Below, piece after piece: positions 28,568 through 37,265 of a stretch of DNA of 61,926 bases; within the stretch, counting starts at the first letter, position 1, and the number at the start of each line of letters is the position of its first letter. The notes under the pieces are model-generated. The model searched no databases. It had not been told where the DNA came from and saw nothing but the letters and a program-made list of their open reading frames with translations. The position numbers and the translations under genes are program-made. Origin of the DNA: Rhodospirillales bacterium 70-18 (GTDB taxonomy: Bacteria; Pseudomonadota; Alphaproteobacteria; Acetobacterales; Acetobacteraceae). The DNA is taken from assembly GCA_001899585.1 (NCBI GenBank), contig MKWE01000052.1, positions 78,245 through 140,170 on the forward strand, in the 5' to 3' direction.

Positions 28568-29283
28568 TCCCCGGCATGGCCAGAGGCCGCCCACGCCGCC
28601 GCCTGCTGCCGTTCCTGCTGGCCTCGCTGGCGCTGCACGCGCTGGTGGTGGCGGCCCTGGTGGCGCGGCACGCCATCACCCTTCCCGTCTCCCCGCCCCC
28701 CGAGCCGGAACAGCCGGCGGTGGTGGAGGTGATGGTCGGCGGCGGCGGCGACCAGGGCCGGCCGGCCCCGCCCCCCGCACCCGTTCCACCCACGCCCGCA
28801 CCGCCACAGCCAGCGCCGCCACAATCAGCGCCGCCACAATCAGCACCGCCACAATCAGCACCGCCCAAGCCCGCGCCACCCGCGCCGACCTCGCCCGCGC
28901 CCGCGCCCACGGCGCCGGAACCGCCCGCGCCGCCCCCCACGCCGCCAGCCGTGCGGCTGAATGCCGGGCATCGCGGGCCGGCGGCGCAGCTGGAGCAGCG
29001 GAACGGGCAGGTCCGGGCGGCCAAGGCGGATTCACGCAACCTGCCGCCGGTCTACCCCGCCGAAGCGGCGCTGCGCCGCGAGCACGGCACCACGCTGGCG
29101 CGGCTGCATATCGATGCGCTGGGCGATGTGGTAGCGGTGGAGATCGTCAAGTCCTCCGGCTCGCCGCGGCTGGACGGCGCAGTGCGCGAGGCGGTGCGCA
29201 CCTGGCACTTCACGCCGGCCGAGCGCGCAGGCCAGCCGGTGCCGGACAGCGTCGAGATCAACTTCGCCTTTGAACTTAAGTAG
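28564..29283 (+). CDS. tonB: TonB energy-transducing protein
   Basis: 239 residues: one N-terminal membrane anchor (about 14-36), a long periplasm-spanning Pro-rich linker (about 44-136) and a C-terminal TonB domain with PPVYPAEAALRREHGTTLARLHID, VKSSGSPRLDGAVREAVRTWHFTPA and the final beta-strand. It passes proton-motive energy to outer-membrane receptors, here surely the neighbouring BtuB. The ATG overlaps the ATPase stop. The linker contains a 15-bp tandem repeat. No exbB/exbD nearby, so it must borrow them. Confidence 0.93.
28801..28875 (+). repeat. 15-bp tandem repeat in the TonB linker
   Basis: Five units of 15 bp (CCGCCACAATCAGCA-like; units 3 and 4 identical, unit 2 one base different, outer units diverged). 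They encode PPQSA-type repeats and probably arose by slippage; linker length may vary between strains. Confidence 0.8.
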
Positions 29284-29292
29284 GAGTTTCAG

Positions 29293-29853
29293 ATGGTTCG
29301 TATCGACCGGGTGATCACGCGCGGCGGCGATGGCGGGGAGACCTCGCTGGGCGACGGCAGCCGGGTGCCCAAGGACGCGCTGCGGGTGGAGGCGTACGGC
29401 ACACTGGACGAGGCCAATGCGGCGATCGGCGTGCTGCGGCTGCACACGCTGGGCGATGCCGAGGCGGACGCGATGCTGGCACGCATCCAGAACGATCTGT
29501 TCGACGCCGGCGCCGATCTCTGCGTGCCCGGCGAGGCCGGGGAGCGGCTGCGGCTGGGCGACCTTCCCTCGGCGCGGCTGGAGGCGGAAGTGGCTGAACT
29601 GAATAAGGAATTGCCGACGTTGCGCAGCTTCGTGCTGCCCGGCGGACTGCCGGGGGCGGCGCATGCCCATGTCGCCCGCACCGTGGTCCGCCGCGCCGAG
29701 CGGCTGGTGGTGGGGCTGTCGCACATCGAGCCGGTGAACCCGGAAATCGTGAAGTTTCTCAACCGCTTGTCCGACCATCTGTTCGTGCTCGGCCGACGGC
29801 TGAACGGCAACGGCTCCGGGGACGTGCTGTGGGTCCCCGGAGCCAACCGCTAG
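29293..29853 (+). CDS. pduO: Cob(I)alamin adenosyltransferase, PduO type
   Basis: 186-residue ATP:cob(I)alamin adenosyltransferase that makes coenzyme B12. PduO-type motifs: TRGGDGGETSLGDGSRVPKD at the N-terminus (ATP site), YGTLDEANAAIG, VVRRAERLVV and FLNRLSDHLFVLGRRLN at the C-terminus. It is last in the CDF-btuFCD-tonB run, 9 nt after tonB, and ends 1 nt from the convergent btuB stop. Import followed by adenosylation is a coherent functional unit. Confidence 0.95.
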   Translation: MVRIDRVITRGGDGGETSLGDGSRVPKDALRVEAYGTLDEANAAIGVLRLHTLGDAEADAMLARIQNDLFDAGADLCVPGEAGERLRLGDLPSARLEAEVAELNKELPTLRSFVLPGGLPGAAHAHVARTVVRRAERLVVGLSHIEPVNPEIVKFLNRLSDHLFVLGRRLNGNGSGDVLWVPGANR

Positions 29854-29854
29854 T

Positions 29855-31831
29855 CTAGAATCGCGCCCTCACCCCGGCCAGAACCTGGGGCCCCGGGGTC
29901 TGGTAGCCGCTGGCCGGCTCGAAGCGGGAGCCGCCCAGATTCCGGCCGTCGAGGAACAGGGTGAGGCCCTGCCGGACCTGTTTGGTGACCGTCAGATTGG
30001 CGATCAAACCCGATTTCGCACGGCCGATTCCGGCCGGAAAGCCGGCATTATCGACCAAATAATCCTGAAAAGCGCCGGTGTAGACCAGCTCCGGCGCGAT
30101 GGTCAGGCCCTGCATCGGGGTGATCCGGGCGTTCATGCTGGCCGCGTTGCGGGGGCGGCGGAGCAGCCGGGCGCCGGTGGAGGCGTCGCGCGCGTCGGTA
30201 TAGGTATACGACATAACCATTTCGATCCACGACGCGGGCCGCAGCGTCAGGCTGGCCTCCACGCCGTGGCTGCGAGCGCGGTTGACGTTGGCGGAGGTGG
30301 CGGCGGTGTAGCTGCTGTTGAACACGGTGGTGATCAGGTCGCGGATGCGGTTGTCGAAATAGGTCACGTCCAGCGTCGCCAGGTCGCGCCGGCCCAACCC
30401 GGGCAGATCGACCGCCCAGCCGGCCTCCCACCCCGTGCTGCGCTCGGGGCGCAGGTTGCGGTTGCCGACATAGCCGGCGCTGTCCACCCCGAACAGGTCG
30501 AACAGCGAGGGGGCGCGGAAGGCGGTGCCGTAGGAGAATTTGAGGCGCGACCACGCCTCCGGCACCGCCAGCACGGCGCCGGTGCGCCAGGTGAAGGCGC
30601 CGCCGCCATAGGTGCCCTGTTCCTCGCGAGCATCGGCGGTGACGGTCAGGCGGCGGGCCAGGGTGGTTTGCAGGCCGACATGGCCGGCATCGGACTGCGC
30701 CGAGGCGTGCACGTCCGACTGGTAGGCGAAGCCGCCGGAGGTGCTGTTCAGCGCCGAGCGGGAGGAGTCCGCGCTATGCTCGTAGCCGAACAGCAGCGCG
30801 CTGTCGGTGGTGGCACCATAGTCGGGCAGATGCAGCGTGTTGTCCCATTGCAGCGTGGTGCGGCGGCCGTGGTAGCGGGTGTCGCCGGAGGCCTGGTTGG
30901 GGTCGGCGGCTTCCAGCGCCTGGCTGTAGCCGCGGTCCGATCGCAGGTGGCCGAGGGCGAGCCGCGTGTCGAGCCGGCCGTCGAACAACGTGCTGGCGAC
31001 GGCGAGGCGGCCATAGGCGTTGGTGTCGGTGCCCACGTACTGGGTGGAATCGAAAGCCGGGTAACCGACATCGTCCAGCCCGAAGCGGGCCGAGCGAGCG
31101 CGCAGGTAGAGCGAGACGCGGGTGCCCTCCACCGGGGTCACCCCCAGCTCGATGCTGGCGGTGGTGGCGCGGTAGGGGTTGCGGGCGCCGGTGTGGACGC
31201 TCTCGCGCTGGGGCGTGGTGTCGAACCCGGCATCGTCGCGGTGGGCGACGTTGAGGTTGTAGTCGAACCTGCCCACCGCGCCGGCCAGGCCGATGGCGCC
31301 CCGCACCGCGCGCGGCAGGCCGAAGGCGAGTTCGGCGGTGGCGTGCGGCTTGCCCTCTCCGCGCCGGGTGATGATGTTGATGACGCCGCCGATGGCGCCG
31401 GAGCCGTAGAGGCTGGACATCGGGCCGCGCACCACCTCGATACGCTGCACGTCGTCCAGCGTGTCCACGCCGAAATTGAACTGGCCGCCGGGGTCGGAGG
31501 GGTCGTTGACCGGGATGCCGTCGCGCAGCACCAGCACGTGGCCGGAATTGGTGCCGCGCACGAACACGCTGGCCACCCCGCCGGAGCCGCCGGAGGGCAC
31601 GATGTGCAGGCCGGGCACCGCGGAGAGCGCGTCGGCCAGGGTGGTGTAGCCGCGCGCCTCGATGGTGGCGCGGTCGATCACGCTGACGCCGGCGGGGATC
31701 TGCCCGATCAGCGTGGGGATGCGGGTGGCGGTGACCACCCGTTCGGGCAGGGTTGTTCCGGCGTCCTGGGCATGAACGTTCCAGGGCAGGCAGGCGAAGG
31801 CGAGGCCAAGCAGCATGGGCATGCGGGGCAT
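29855..31831 (-). CDS. btuB: TonB-dependent vitamin B12 receptor
   Basis: 658-residue outer-membrane receptor. A signal peptide (about 1-23, NVHAQ) is followed by a TonB-box-like ERVVTATR, the plug domain (TLADALSAVPGLHIVPSGGSGG, RIEVVRGPMSSLYGSGAIGGVINIITRRG) and a 22-strand barrel ending in GVRARF with the terminal Phe. The ATG at 31831 follows ccggaga; a longer upstream frame is only riboswitch sequence read through. The cobalamin riboswitch upstream and the convergent btuFCD-tonB-pduO genes fix the substrate. Confidence 0.94.
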   Translation of the reverse strand: MPRMPMLLGLAFACLPWNVHAQDAGTTLPERVVTATRIPTLIGQIPAGVSVIDRATIEARGYTTLADALSAVPGLHIVPSGGSGGVASVFVRGTNSGHVLVLRDGIPVNDPSDPGGQFNFGVDTLDDVQRIEVVRGPMSSLYGSGAIGGVINIITRRGEGKPHATAELAFGLPRAVRGAIGLAGAVGRFDYNLNVAHRDDAGFDTTPQRESVHTGARNPYRATTASIELGVTPVEGTRVSLYLRARSARFGLDDVGYPAFDSTQYVGTDTNAYGRLAVASTLFDGRLDTRLALGHLRSDRGYSQALEAADPNQASGDTRYHGRRTTLQWDNTLHLPDYGATTDSALLFGYEHSADSSRSALNSTSGGFAYQSDVHASAQSDAGHVGLQTTLARRLTVTADAREEQGTYGGGAFTWRTGAVLAVPEAWSRLKFSYGTAFRAPSLFDLFGVDSAGYVGNRNLRPERSTGWEAGWAVDLPGLGRRDLATLDVTYFDNRIRDLITTVFNSSYTAATSANVNRARSHGVEASLTLRPASWIEMVMSYTYTDARDASTGARLLRRPRNAASMNARITPMQGLTIAPELVYTGAFQDYLVDNAGFPAGIGRAKSGLIANLTVTKQVRQGLTLFLDGRNLGGSRFEPASGYQTPGPQVLAGVRARF

Positions 31832-31860
31832 GCGGGTCTCCGGCGGCAATGGGGCCGGAC

Positions 31861-31881
31861 TCGCCGGCCCCGGTACAGGGA
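31861..31881 (-). promoter_or_regulatory. Hairpin just before the btuB ribosome site
   Basis: GGGGCCGG-CGAGT-CCGGCCCC, an 8-bp perfect stem lying 10-20 nt upstream of the btuB Shine-Dalgarno on the minus strand. The CGAGTCCGGCC part also occurs inside the riboswitch (around 32051-32065). It is a candidate expression platform for translational control. Confidence 0.45.
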
Positions 31882-31949
31882 CGATTGCCGCATGCGGGTC
31901 TCTCTCCCGCTGCCCCGGTGCACCCCGCCCGTCGCGCGCGCGCAGTCTC

Positions 31950-32141
31950 GATGCCGGCCGGTCTCCTGGCTCACGGCTGTCGGGGCGGTGCCCCGGCGCC
32001 CAGCCCCGCCTTCTCGCCCCGGTCGGGGGCAATGGCATTGGAGGCCGGACTCGCCGCCTACAGTTGCGGGGGCAGCCGCGGCCTGGCGCACCGCACGGCG
32101 CGCATTCCGCATTCCCGTTTCAGCCCTTGCGGGCCACCGTC
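31950..32141 (-). ncRNA. Cobalamin riboswitch
   Basis: Read on the minus strand this contains the conserved cobalamin-riboswitch blocks in order: GGGCTGAAACGGGAATGCGG, then GCTGCCCCCGCAACTGTAGGCGG (the B12 box core), GGCGAGAAGGCGGGGC, and finally AGCCAGGAGACCGGCC. Length about 190 nt, as usual. It sits about 120 nt upstream of btuB, so B12 should repress the receptor. With the adjoining leader it fills the only long gene-free stretch in the window (31832-32189); the remaining 48 nt hold the promoter region shared with the divergent thioesterase. Confidence 0.93.
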
Positions 32142-32189
32142 ATCTGCGGCCAGCCTACACGGAACATCACGGCATGCGAAGGAGCGGGC

Positions 32190-32672
32190 ATGGACAATGT
32201 GGCGAATGGTTCCGGCGAAAATCCCGGCGCAGACCCCGGCAAGGATCCCCTGGCGCGGTTCGGGCGGCGGCTGCCGGCCTTTCCCACCTGGCTGGGCATC
32301 GCCTTGGTCTCGGTGGCGCCGGAGCGGCTGGTGGCGGAACTGACGGTGCGCGAGGAGATCGGCAACGGGCTGGGGGTGATGCATGGCGGCGCCATCATGT
32401 CCTTCGCCGACACGATGGGGGCGGTGGGCACGCTCATCAACCTGCCGAAGGGCATCGGCACCACCACGCTGGAGAGCAAGACCAACTTCATCGGCGCCGC
32501 GCCGATCGGCGCGCGGCTGGTGGGCGAGTGCACGCCGCTGCATCGCGGGCGGACCACGCAGATATGGCAGACCCGGATCAGCCGCGCCGACGGCAAGCTG
32601 GTCGCGATTGTGACGCAGACGCAATTGATACTTGCGGCGCCCTCCTTGCCGGGTGACGTGAAGCGGGAATAG
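32190..32672 (+). CDS. PaaI-family hotdog thioesterase
   Basis: 160-residue acyl-CoA thioesterase of the hotdog PaaI/YdiI type. The catalytic signature is GNGLGVMHGGAIMSFADTMGAVG (HGG with the later Asp); ESKTNFIGAAPIG follows. ATG at 32190 has gaagga 7 nt upstream. Divergent from the riboswitch-btuB unit and upstream of a peptide-type binding protein. Substrate unknown. Confidence 0.86.
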   Translation: MDNVANGSGENPGADPGKDPLARFGRRLPAFPTWLGIALVSVAPERLVAELTVREEIGNGLGVMHGGAIMSFADTMGAVGTLINLPKGIGTTTLESKTNFIGAAPIGARLVGECTPLHRGRTTQIWQTRISRADGKLVAIVTQTQLILAAPSLPGDVKRE

Positions 32673-32708
32673 GCTGCCGCCACAAGACCAAACCTGGGGA
32701 GCTCCACG

Positions 32709-34313
32709 ATGCATCGCCGTACGCTGCTGAAGGCCACCGCCGCCTCGTTGCTGGCCGCACCTGGCTTGGCTGCATCGGGGCTGGCCGCGCCGGCGATCGC
32801 GCAGCCCGCCAAGGCCGCCACGCTGCGCTTCGTGCCGCAGGCCAACCTCACCCTGCTCGACCCGGTTTTCACCACCGCCACGGTGACCAGCAACCACGGC
32901 TACTACGTGTTCGACACGCTGTATTCGGTGGGGCCGGACGGGGTTTCGCACCCGCAGATGGCCGAGGGGCACACCATCTCGGACGACAAGCTGACCTGGA
33001 AGATCAGGCTGCGCGAGGGGCTGTTCTTCCATGACGGCAGCCCGGTGCGCGCGACGGACTGTATCGCCAGCATCCAGCGCTGGTCGGTGCGCGACCCGTT
33101 CGGCCAGTTGCTGGCGGCGGTGGTGGATAATTATTCCGCCGGCGACGACCGCACCATCGTGATCAAGCTGAAGCGGCCCTTCGCGCTGGTGGCCACCGCC
33201 CTGGGCAAGGCCGATTCGGCGGTGCCGTTCATCATGCCGGAGCGGCTGGCCAAGACGCCGGCCGACAAGCCGGTGACCGAGATGGTCGGCTCCGGACCGT
33301 ACAAGTTCATGGCCGGCGAATACGTCACCGGCAGCAAGGTGGTGTACGAGAAGTTCGACAAATACGTCTCGCGCAAGGAACCCGCGGTGTGGGCGACCGG
33401 CGCCAAGCAGGCGTTCTATCCGCGCATCGTATGGAACATCATCCCCGATGCCGCCACCGCCAGCGCGGCGTTGCAGAACAACGAGATCGACTGGTGGGAG
33501 CAGCCGCTGGCCGACCTGCTGCCGCAGCTTGCCGGCGACAAGAACATCGCGCTGCAGGTGGACCAGCCCTGGGGGCGGATGTCCGAGCTGGTGATGAACC
33601 AGCTGCAGCCGCCGTTCAACGACGTGAAGGTGCGCCGCGCGGTGATGATGGCGGTCCGCCAGGACGACTACATGCGCGCCACCTTCGGCGACGACCAGTC
33701 GCTGTGGCGGGTGAGCAAGGACGTGTTCCCGTTCGGCACCGCCTACTACACCGGGGCCGACGCCGGGCTGATGAAGGGCGACCTGGCGCTGGCGGCCAAG
33801 ATGTTGAAGGAGTCCGGCTATTCGGGGCAGAAGGTCGTGGTGATCAACCCGACCGACTTCGCGCAGATCCACCCGCTCGGGCTGGTGACCGCCGACGCGC
33901 TGAAGAAGATCGGCATGAACGTGGACCTGCAGGAGACCGACTGGGGCACCGTGGTGCAGCGGCGGTCGAGCATGGAGCCGGTGGAAAAGGGCGGGTGGAG
34001 CATCTTCCACACCTTCTCCTCCTCGGCGGTGCTGAGCACGCCGGCGACGCATCCGCTGCTGAACGGGCGCGGCAAGGATGGCTGGTTCGGCTGGTGGGAC
34101 AATGCCGAGGCGCGGTCGCTGACCGACCAATGGCTGTATGCGCCGGACACCGCCGGGCAGATGAAGGCGGCCAAGGCGTTGTCGCATGTGGCGATGACCG
34201 ATGTGGGCGCCACGATGGTGGGGCAGTGGTACGGCAAGACGGCGTTCCGCCGCAGCATCACCGGGGTGTTGCAGGGGGTGTCGCCGTATCCCTGGAACGT
34301 GCGGCCGGCCTGA
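32709..34313 (+). CDS. ABC transporter substrate-binding protein (SBP family 5), Tat-exported
   Basis: 534-residue DppA-like binding protein. The N-terminus MHRRTLLKATAAS is a twin-arginine signal (RRTLLK) with cleavage near AIAQPAKA. Mature domain: LTLLDPVFTTATVTSNHGYYVFDTLY, DGSPVRATDCIASIQRW, then VGSGPYKFMAGEYV, all typical of the family. A Tat signal suggests folding before export. No permease genes adjacent. A TTCG-loop hairpin follows the stop. Confidence 0.92.
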   Translation: MHRRTLLKATAASLLAAPGLAASGLAAPAIAQPAKAATLRFVPQANLTLLDPVFTTATVTSNHGYYVFDTLYSVGPDGVSHPQMAEGHTISDDKLTWKIRLREGLFFHDGSPVRATDCIASIQRWSVRDPFGQLLAAVVDNYSAGDDRTIVIKLKRPFALVATALGKADSAVPFIMPERLAKTPADKPVTEMVGSGPYKFMAGEYVTGSKVVYEKFDKYVSRKEPAVWATGAKQAFYPRIVWNIIPDAATASAALQNNEIDWWEQPLADLLPQLAGDKNIALQVDQPWGRMSELVMNQLQPPFNDVKVRRAVMMAVRQDDYMRATFGDDQSLWRVSKDVFPFGTAYYTGADAGLMKGDLALAAKMLKESGYSGQKVVVINPTDFAQIHPLGLVTADALKKIGMNVDLQETDWGTVVQRRSSMEPVEKGGWSIFHTFSSSAVLSTPATHPLLNGRGKDGWFGWWDNAEARSLTDQWLYAPDTAGQMKAAKALSHVAMTDVGATMVGQWYGKTAFRRSITGVLQGVSPYPWNVRPA

Positions 34314-34314
34314 G

Positions 34315-34343
34315 CGAGCCGCCCTTCGGGGCGGGGCGGTTCG
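34315..34343 (+). terminator. Hairpin after the binding-protein gene
   Basis: CGAGCCGCCC pairs with GGGCGGTTCG; within it CCGCCC-TTCG-GGGCGG offers a shorter alternative stem closed by a UUCG loop. It begins 2 nt after the stop codon. No U-run. Confidence 0.5.
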
Positions 34344-34369
34344 TTGCCGGAGGGAGCGAAGGAAGGTTA

Positions 34370-34520
34370 ACAAAGAGACGTAGAGGCGGAGAGGAGCACG
34401 GTTGCGCCTCTCTTTGCCTCTACGTCTCTTTGTGGGCCGGCTTGCCTTGTGGGGCGCGAGGTGGCGGACAGGGGCGGGATTGCACCTCCCCTCGCCTCCG
34501 CGTCGCTGTGAGCCGGCTTG
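34370..34520. repeat. Inverted and direct repeats between convergent genes
   Basis: 18-bp perfect inverted arms (34370-34387 and 34416-34433, core AGAGACGTAGAGG). The right half recurs as a diverged direct repeat: 34402-34444 and 34480-34520 align as TTGC-A/G-CCTC...GCCTC...CGTC...GCCGGCTTG. The element occupies the whole 207-nt gap between converging genes. Likely an interspersed repeat acting as a terminator region. Confidence 0.6.
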
Positions 34521-35321
34521 TTACCGGCCCTGGAACTTCGGGCGGCGCTTTTCCATGAACGCTGTGCGGCCCTCCTTGTAGTCGGCGCTATCGAAGCAAG
34601 CGGCGACCGCGGCGTAGACGCTGGCAATATCGCGCTCGCTTTCCGGGCGGACGGTCTGGTTCACGGCGAACTTGGCGGCGCGGACCGAGAGGGGGGCGTT
34701 GTCGGCGATGGTGCGGGCCATCGCCAGCACGGTCTCGTTCAGTTCCTCGTCGGGCACCACGCGGTTGACCAGGCCGATGCGACCGGCCTCGGCGGAGTCC
34801 AGCCGTTCGCCGGTGAACAGCAGGGTGCGGGCATGCGCCTGGCCGACCAGGGAGACCAGGCGGCTGACCATGTCCCAGCCATAGGCAATGCCGAGGCGGG
34901 CGGCGGGGATGCCGAACTGGCTGTCCTCGGCGGCGATGCGCAGGTCGGCCTGCATGGCGATGCCGAGGCCGCCGCCGAGGCAGAAGCCGCGGATGCGGGC
35001 GATCACCGGCTTGGGGAAGGCGGCCAGCTTGGCGCGGCCGGCGCTGGTGACCTTGTCGTATTCCACCTGGGCGTTGCTGTCGGCGCGGTTCTGCTCGAAC
35101 TGGCTGATGTCGGCGCCCGAGACGAACGCCTTGTGGCCGGCGCCGGTGAGGATGACCACGCGCACCGCGTCGTCGGCCTCGAACTCGGCGAGGATGTCGG
35201 TAAGGCCGTGCCACATGCCCACCGACATGGCGTTGCGCTTCTCGGGCTGGTTGAAGGTGATGAGGCCGACGCCGTCCTCCACCTCGGCCAGCATTTTTCC
35301 GTCGGCGTATTGCTTGGTCAT
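34521..35321 (-). CDS. Enoyl-CoA hydratase/isomerase family protein
   Basis: 266-residue crotonase-fold protein. Oxyanion-hole elements HKAFVSGADISQF and RGFCLGGGLGIAMQADLRIA are intact; the usual catalytic Glu region reads GIPAARLGIAYGW. The ATG at 35321 overlaps the stop of the CoA-transferase gene (ATGA), so the two are translationally coupled. Together they would activate an acid as CoA ester and hydrate or isomerise it. Ends in RPKFQGR, common in the family. Confidence 0.92.
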   Translation of the reverse strand: MTKQYADGKMLAEVEDGVGLITFNQPEKRNAMSVGMWHGLTDILAEFEADDAVRVVILTGAGHKAFVSGADISQFEQNRADSNAQVEYDKVTSAGRAKLAAFPKPVIARIRGFCLGGGLGIAMQADLRIAAEDSQFGIPAARLGIAYGWDMVSRLVSLVGQAHARTLLFTGERLDSAEAGRIGLVNRVVPDEELNETVLAMARTIADNAPLSVRAAKFAVNQTVRPESERDIASVYAAVAACFDSADYKEGRTAFMEKRRPKFQGR

Positions 35322-36517
35322 AGGATGCCCTTGGCGCGCATATCGTGGATTTCGGGGTCGGAATAGCCGGCCCAGCGGAGCACCTCGTCGGTGTGCTGGC
35401 CGGCGTCCGGCGTGGGCAGGCGGATGTCGCGGCTCAGCCCCTGGAGGTTGATGGGGGAGGACACGACCTGCTCGTCGCCCAGCCGGGGGTGGTGCATGGT
35501 GCGGGCGAGGCCGAGATGCCGCACCTGCGGGTCGGCGAACACGCGGTCGATGGTGTTGATCGGGCCGCAGGGGATGCCGGCCTCCTCGAACAGGTCGATC
35601 CAGTGGGCGGCGGGTCTGGTGGCGGTGACCGCGCCGATGGCGGCGTTGACGGCGGCGCGGTCGCGCGAGCGGTCGGCCTGGTTCTTCCACTCCGGGCGGG
35701 CCTTCCACTCCGGGCGTTCCAGCGCGTCGCACAGGCGTTCCCACAGGCGGTTGGAGCTGGCGGCGATGTTGATGTGGCCGTCGCTGGACGGGAAGACGCC
35801 GGTGGGGATGCCGGTGGGGTGGTCGTTGCCAGCCTGGGGCGCGACCTCGCCGCCGATCAGCCAGCGGCTGGCCTGGAAATCGAGCATGAAGACCATGGCT
35901 TCGAGCAGGCTGGTATGGACCCAGCGGCCGACGCCGGTGGCCTCGCGCTCGAACAGCGCGGTCATGATGGCAAGCGCCAGCAGGTTGCCGGCGGTGAGGT
36001 CGGCGATGGGGATGCCGACGCGCACCGGGCCCTGGCCGGGCAGGCCGGTGATGGACATCAGCCCGCCCATGCCCTGGGCGATCTGGTCCACGCCGGCGCG
36101 CGGGCCGTAGGGGCCGTCCTGGCCGAAGCCGGAGATGCTGCCGTAGACGATGCGGGGGTTGACCGCGCGCACGTCGTCATAGGCGACATGCAGACGGTGC
36201 TTCACGGCCGCGCGCATGTTCTCCACCACCACGTCCGCCTTGGCGGCCATGCGCATGAAGGCGGCGTGGCCCTCGGGGGATTTCAGGTCGAGGCGGATGG
36301 CGCGCTTGTTGCGGTGCAGGTTCTGGAAGTCGAACCCGTCGCGGTTGCCGGTGACTTCCTCGCCGCTGCCGGGGGGCTCGATGCGGATGACGTTGGCGCC
36401 CCAGTCGGCCAGGTGGCGGACGCAGGTGGGGCCGGCGCGGGCGAGCGTGAGGTCGAGCACGGTGATGCGCGACAGCGGCAGCGCGGCGGCGGCCTTGGGT
36501 GGTGCGTCGTCGGCCAT
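35318..36517 (-). CDS. Family III CoA-transferase (CaiB/BaiF type)
   Basis: 399-residue class III CoA-transferase. It starts near LPLSRITVLDLTLARAGPTCVRHLADWGANVIRIEPP, the family opening, and contains the catalytic Asp in VGIPIADLTAGNLLALAI and the HLNR-like NLHRNKRAIRLDLKSPEG block. The ATG at 36517 has ggagggg 5 nt upstream. First gene of a two-gene operon with the enoyl-CoA hydratase. Acyl donor and acceptor unknown. Confidence 0.92.
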   Translation of the reverse strand: MADDAPPKAAAALPLSRITVLDLTLARAGPTCVRHLADWGANVIRIEPPGSGEEVTGNRDGFDFQNLHRNKRAIRLDLKSPEGHAAFMRMAAKADVVVENMRAAVKHRLHVAYDDVRAVNPRIVYGSISGFGQDGPYGPRAGVDQIAQGMGGLMSITGLPGQGPVRVGIPIADLTAGNLLALAIMTALFEREATGVGRWVHTSLLEAMVFMLDFQASRWLIGGEVAPQAGNDHPTGIPTGVFPSSDGHINIAASSNRLWERLCDALERPEWKARPEWKNQADRSRDRAAVNAAIGAVTATRPAAHWIDLFEEAGIPCGPINTIDRVFADPQVRHLGLARTMHHPRLGDEQVVSSPINLQGLSRDIRLPTPDAGQHTDEVLRWAGYSDPEIHDMRAKGIL

Positions 36518-36544
36518 TGGTCCCCTCCGGGTCGGATTGCGGCT

Positions 36545-37258
36545 ATGATCGGCGCTCGCGTGCTTTCCCTCAAGCCCACCCTGACGCGGATGGCCGATGT
36601 GACCACTGACCCCGTGCCGCCGTTGAACCTGCCACCCGTGAACCTGGCGCTGGTGCTGGCGCTGGACTGCTCGGCCAGCGTGGATTTCGACGAGTTCAAC
36701 CTGCTGGCCAATGGCAGCGCGGCCGGGCTGCGCGACGGCGAGGTGGTGGCCGGGCTGCTGGCGCCGCCGTACGGGGCGAGCCTGCTGGCGCTGCTGCTGT
36801 GGTCGGGCACCGGGGCGCAGGAGGTGGTGGTGGAGTGGACGCGCGTGTCCAGCAGCGCCGAGGTGGAGGCGTTCGCGGCGCTGGTGGAGGGGGTGCCGCG
36901 CGCCGTTCCGGCCGGGGCGACGGCGATCGGCGACGCGCTGCTGGTGGCCGGGAAGCTGCTGGCGCTGGCCCCCGCCCCGGCGGCGCGGCAGGTGATCGAC
37001 GTGGTGGGGGACGGGCGCTCCAACCAGGGGGCGGACCCGGGGCCGGTGCGCGACCGGCTGGCGGCGGCGGGCGTCACCATCAACGGGCTGTGCGTGCTGC
37101 ACCAGGAGCCGGACCTGGTGGCGAGCTACACCGACGAGGTGATCGGCGGGCCCGGCGCCTTCGCGCTGCAATGCCAGGACTATCACGGGTTCGCGGTGGC
37201 GATGCGGCAGAAGCTGGCGCGCGAGATCGCCGCGGCGGGGCGGGTGTGGCTGGGGTGA
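36545..37258 (+). CDS. DUF1194 / VWFA-type protein
   Basis: 237 residues with one von Willebrand A-like domain: ALVLALDCSASVDFDEFNLLANGSAAGLRD has the MIDAS DxSxS (DCSAS), VPAGATAIGDAL the conserved Thr, and VIDVVGDGRSNQG the third metal loop. This arrangement is DUF1194. No clear signal peptide from the chosen ATG; a start at 36590 is possible. Divergent from the CoA-transferase (27-nt gap) and convergent with the beta-helix gene. Function unknown. Confidence 0.82.
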   Translation: MIGARVLSLKPTLTRMADVTTDPVPPLNLPPVNLALVLALDCSASVDFDEFNLLANGSAAGLRDGEVVAGLLAPPYGASLLALLLWSGTGAQEVVVEWTRVSSSAEVEAFAALVEGVPRAVPAGATAIGDALLVAGKLLALAPAPAARQVIDVVGDGRSNQGADPGPVRDRLAAAGVTINGLCVLHQEPDLVASYTDEVIGGPGAFALQCQDYHGFAVAMRQKLAREIAAAGRVWLG

Positions 37259-37265
37259 CGGTGGA

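Noticed and set aside
28801-28875. CRISPR-like short repeats
   Set aside because: 15-bp contiguous units without spacers, in frame inside tonB; coding slippage tract.
31832-32038. Upstream extension of btuB into the riboswitch
   Set aside because: The sequence is riboswitch/leader; the signal peptide begins at 31831.
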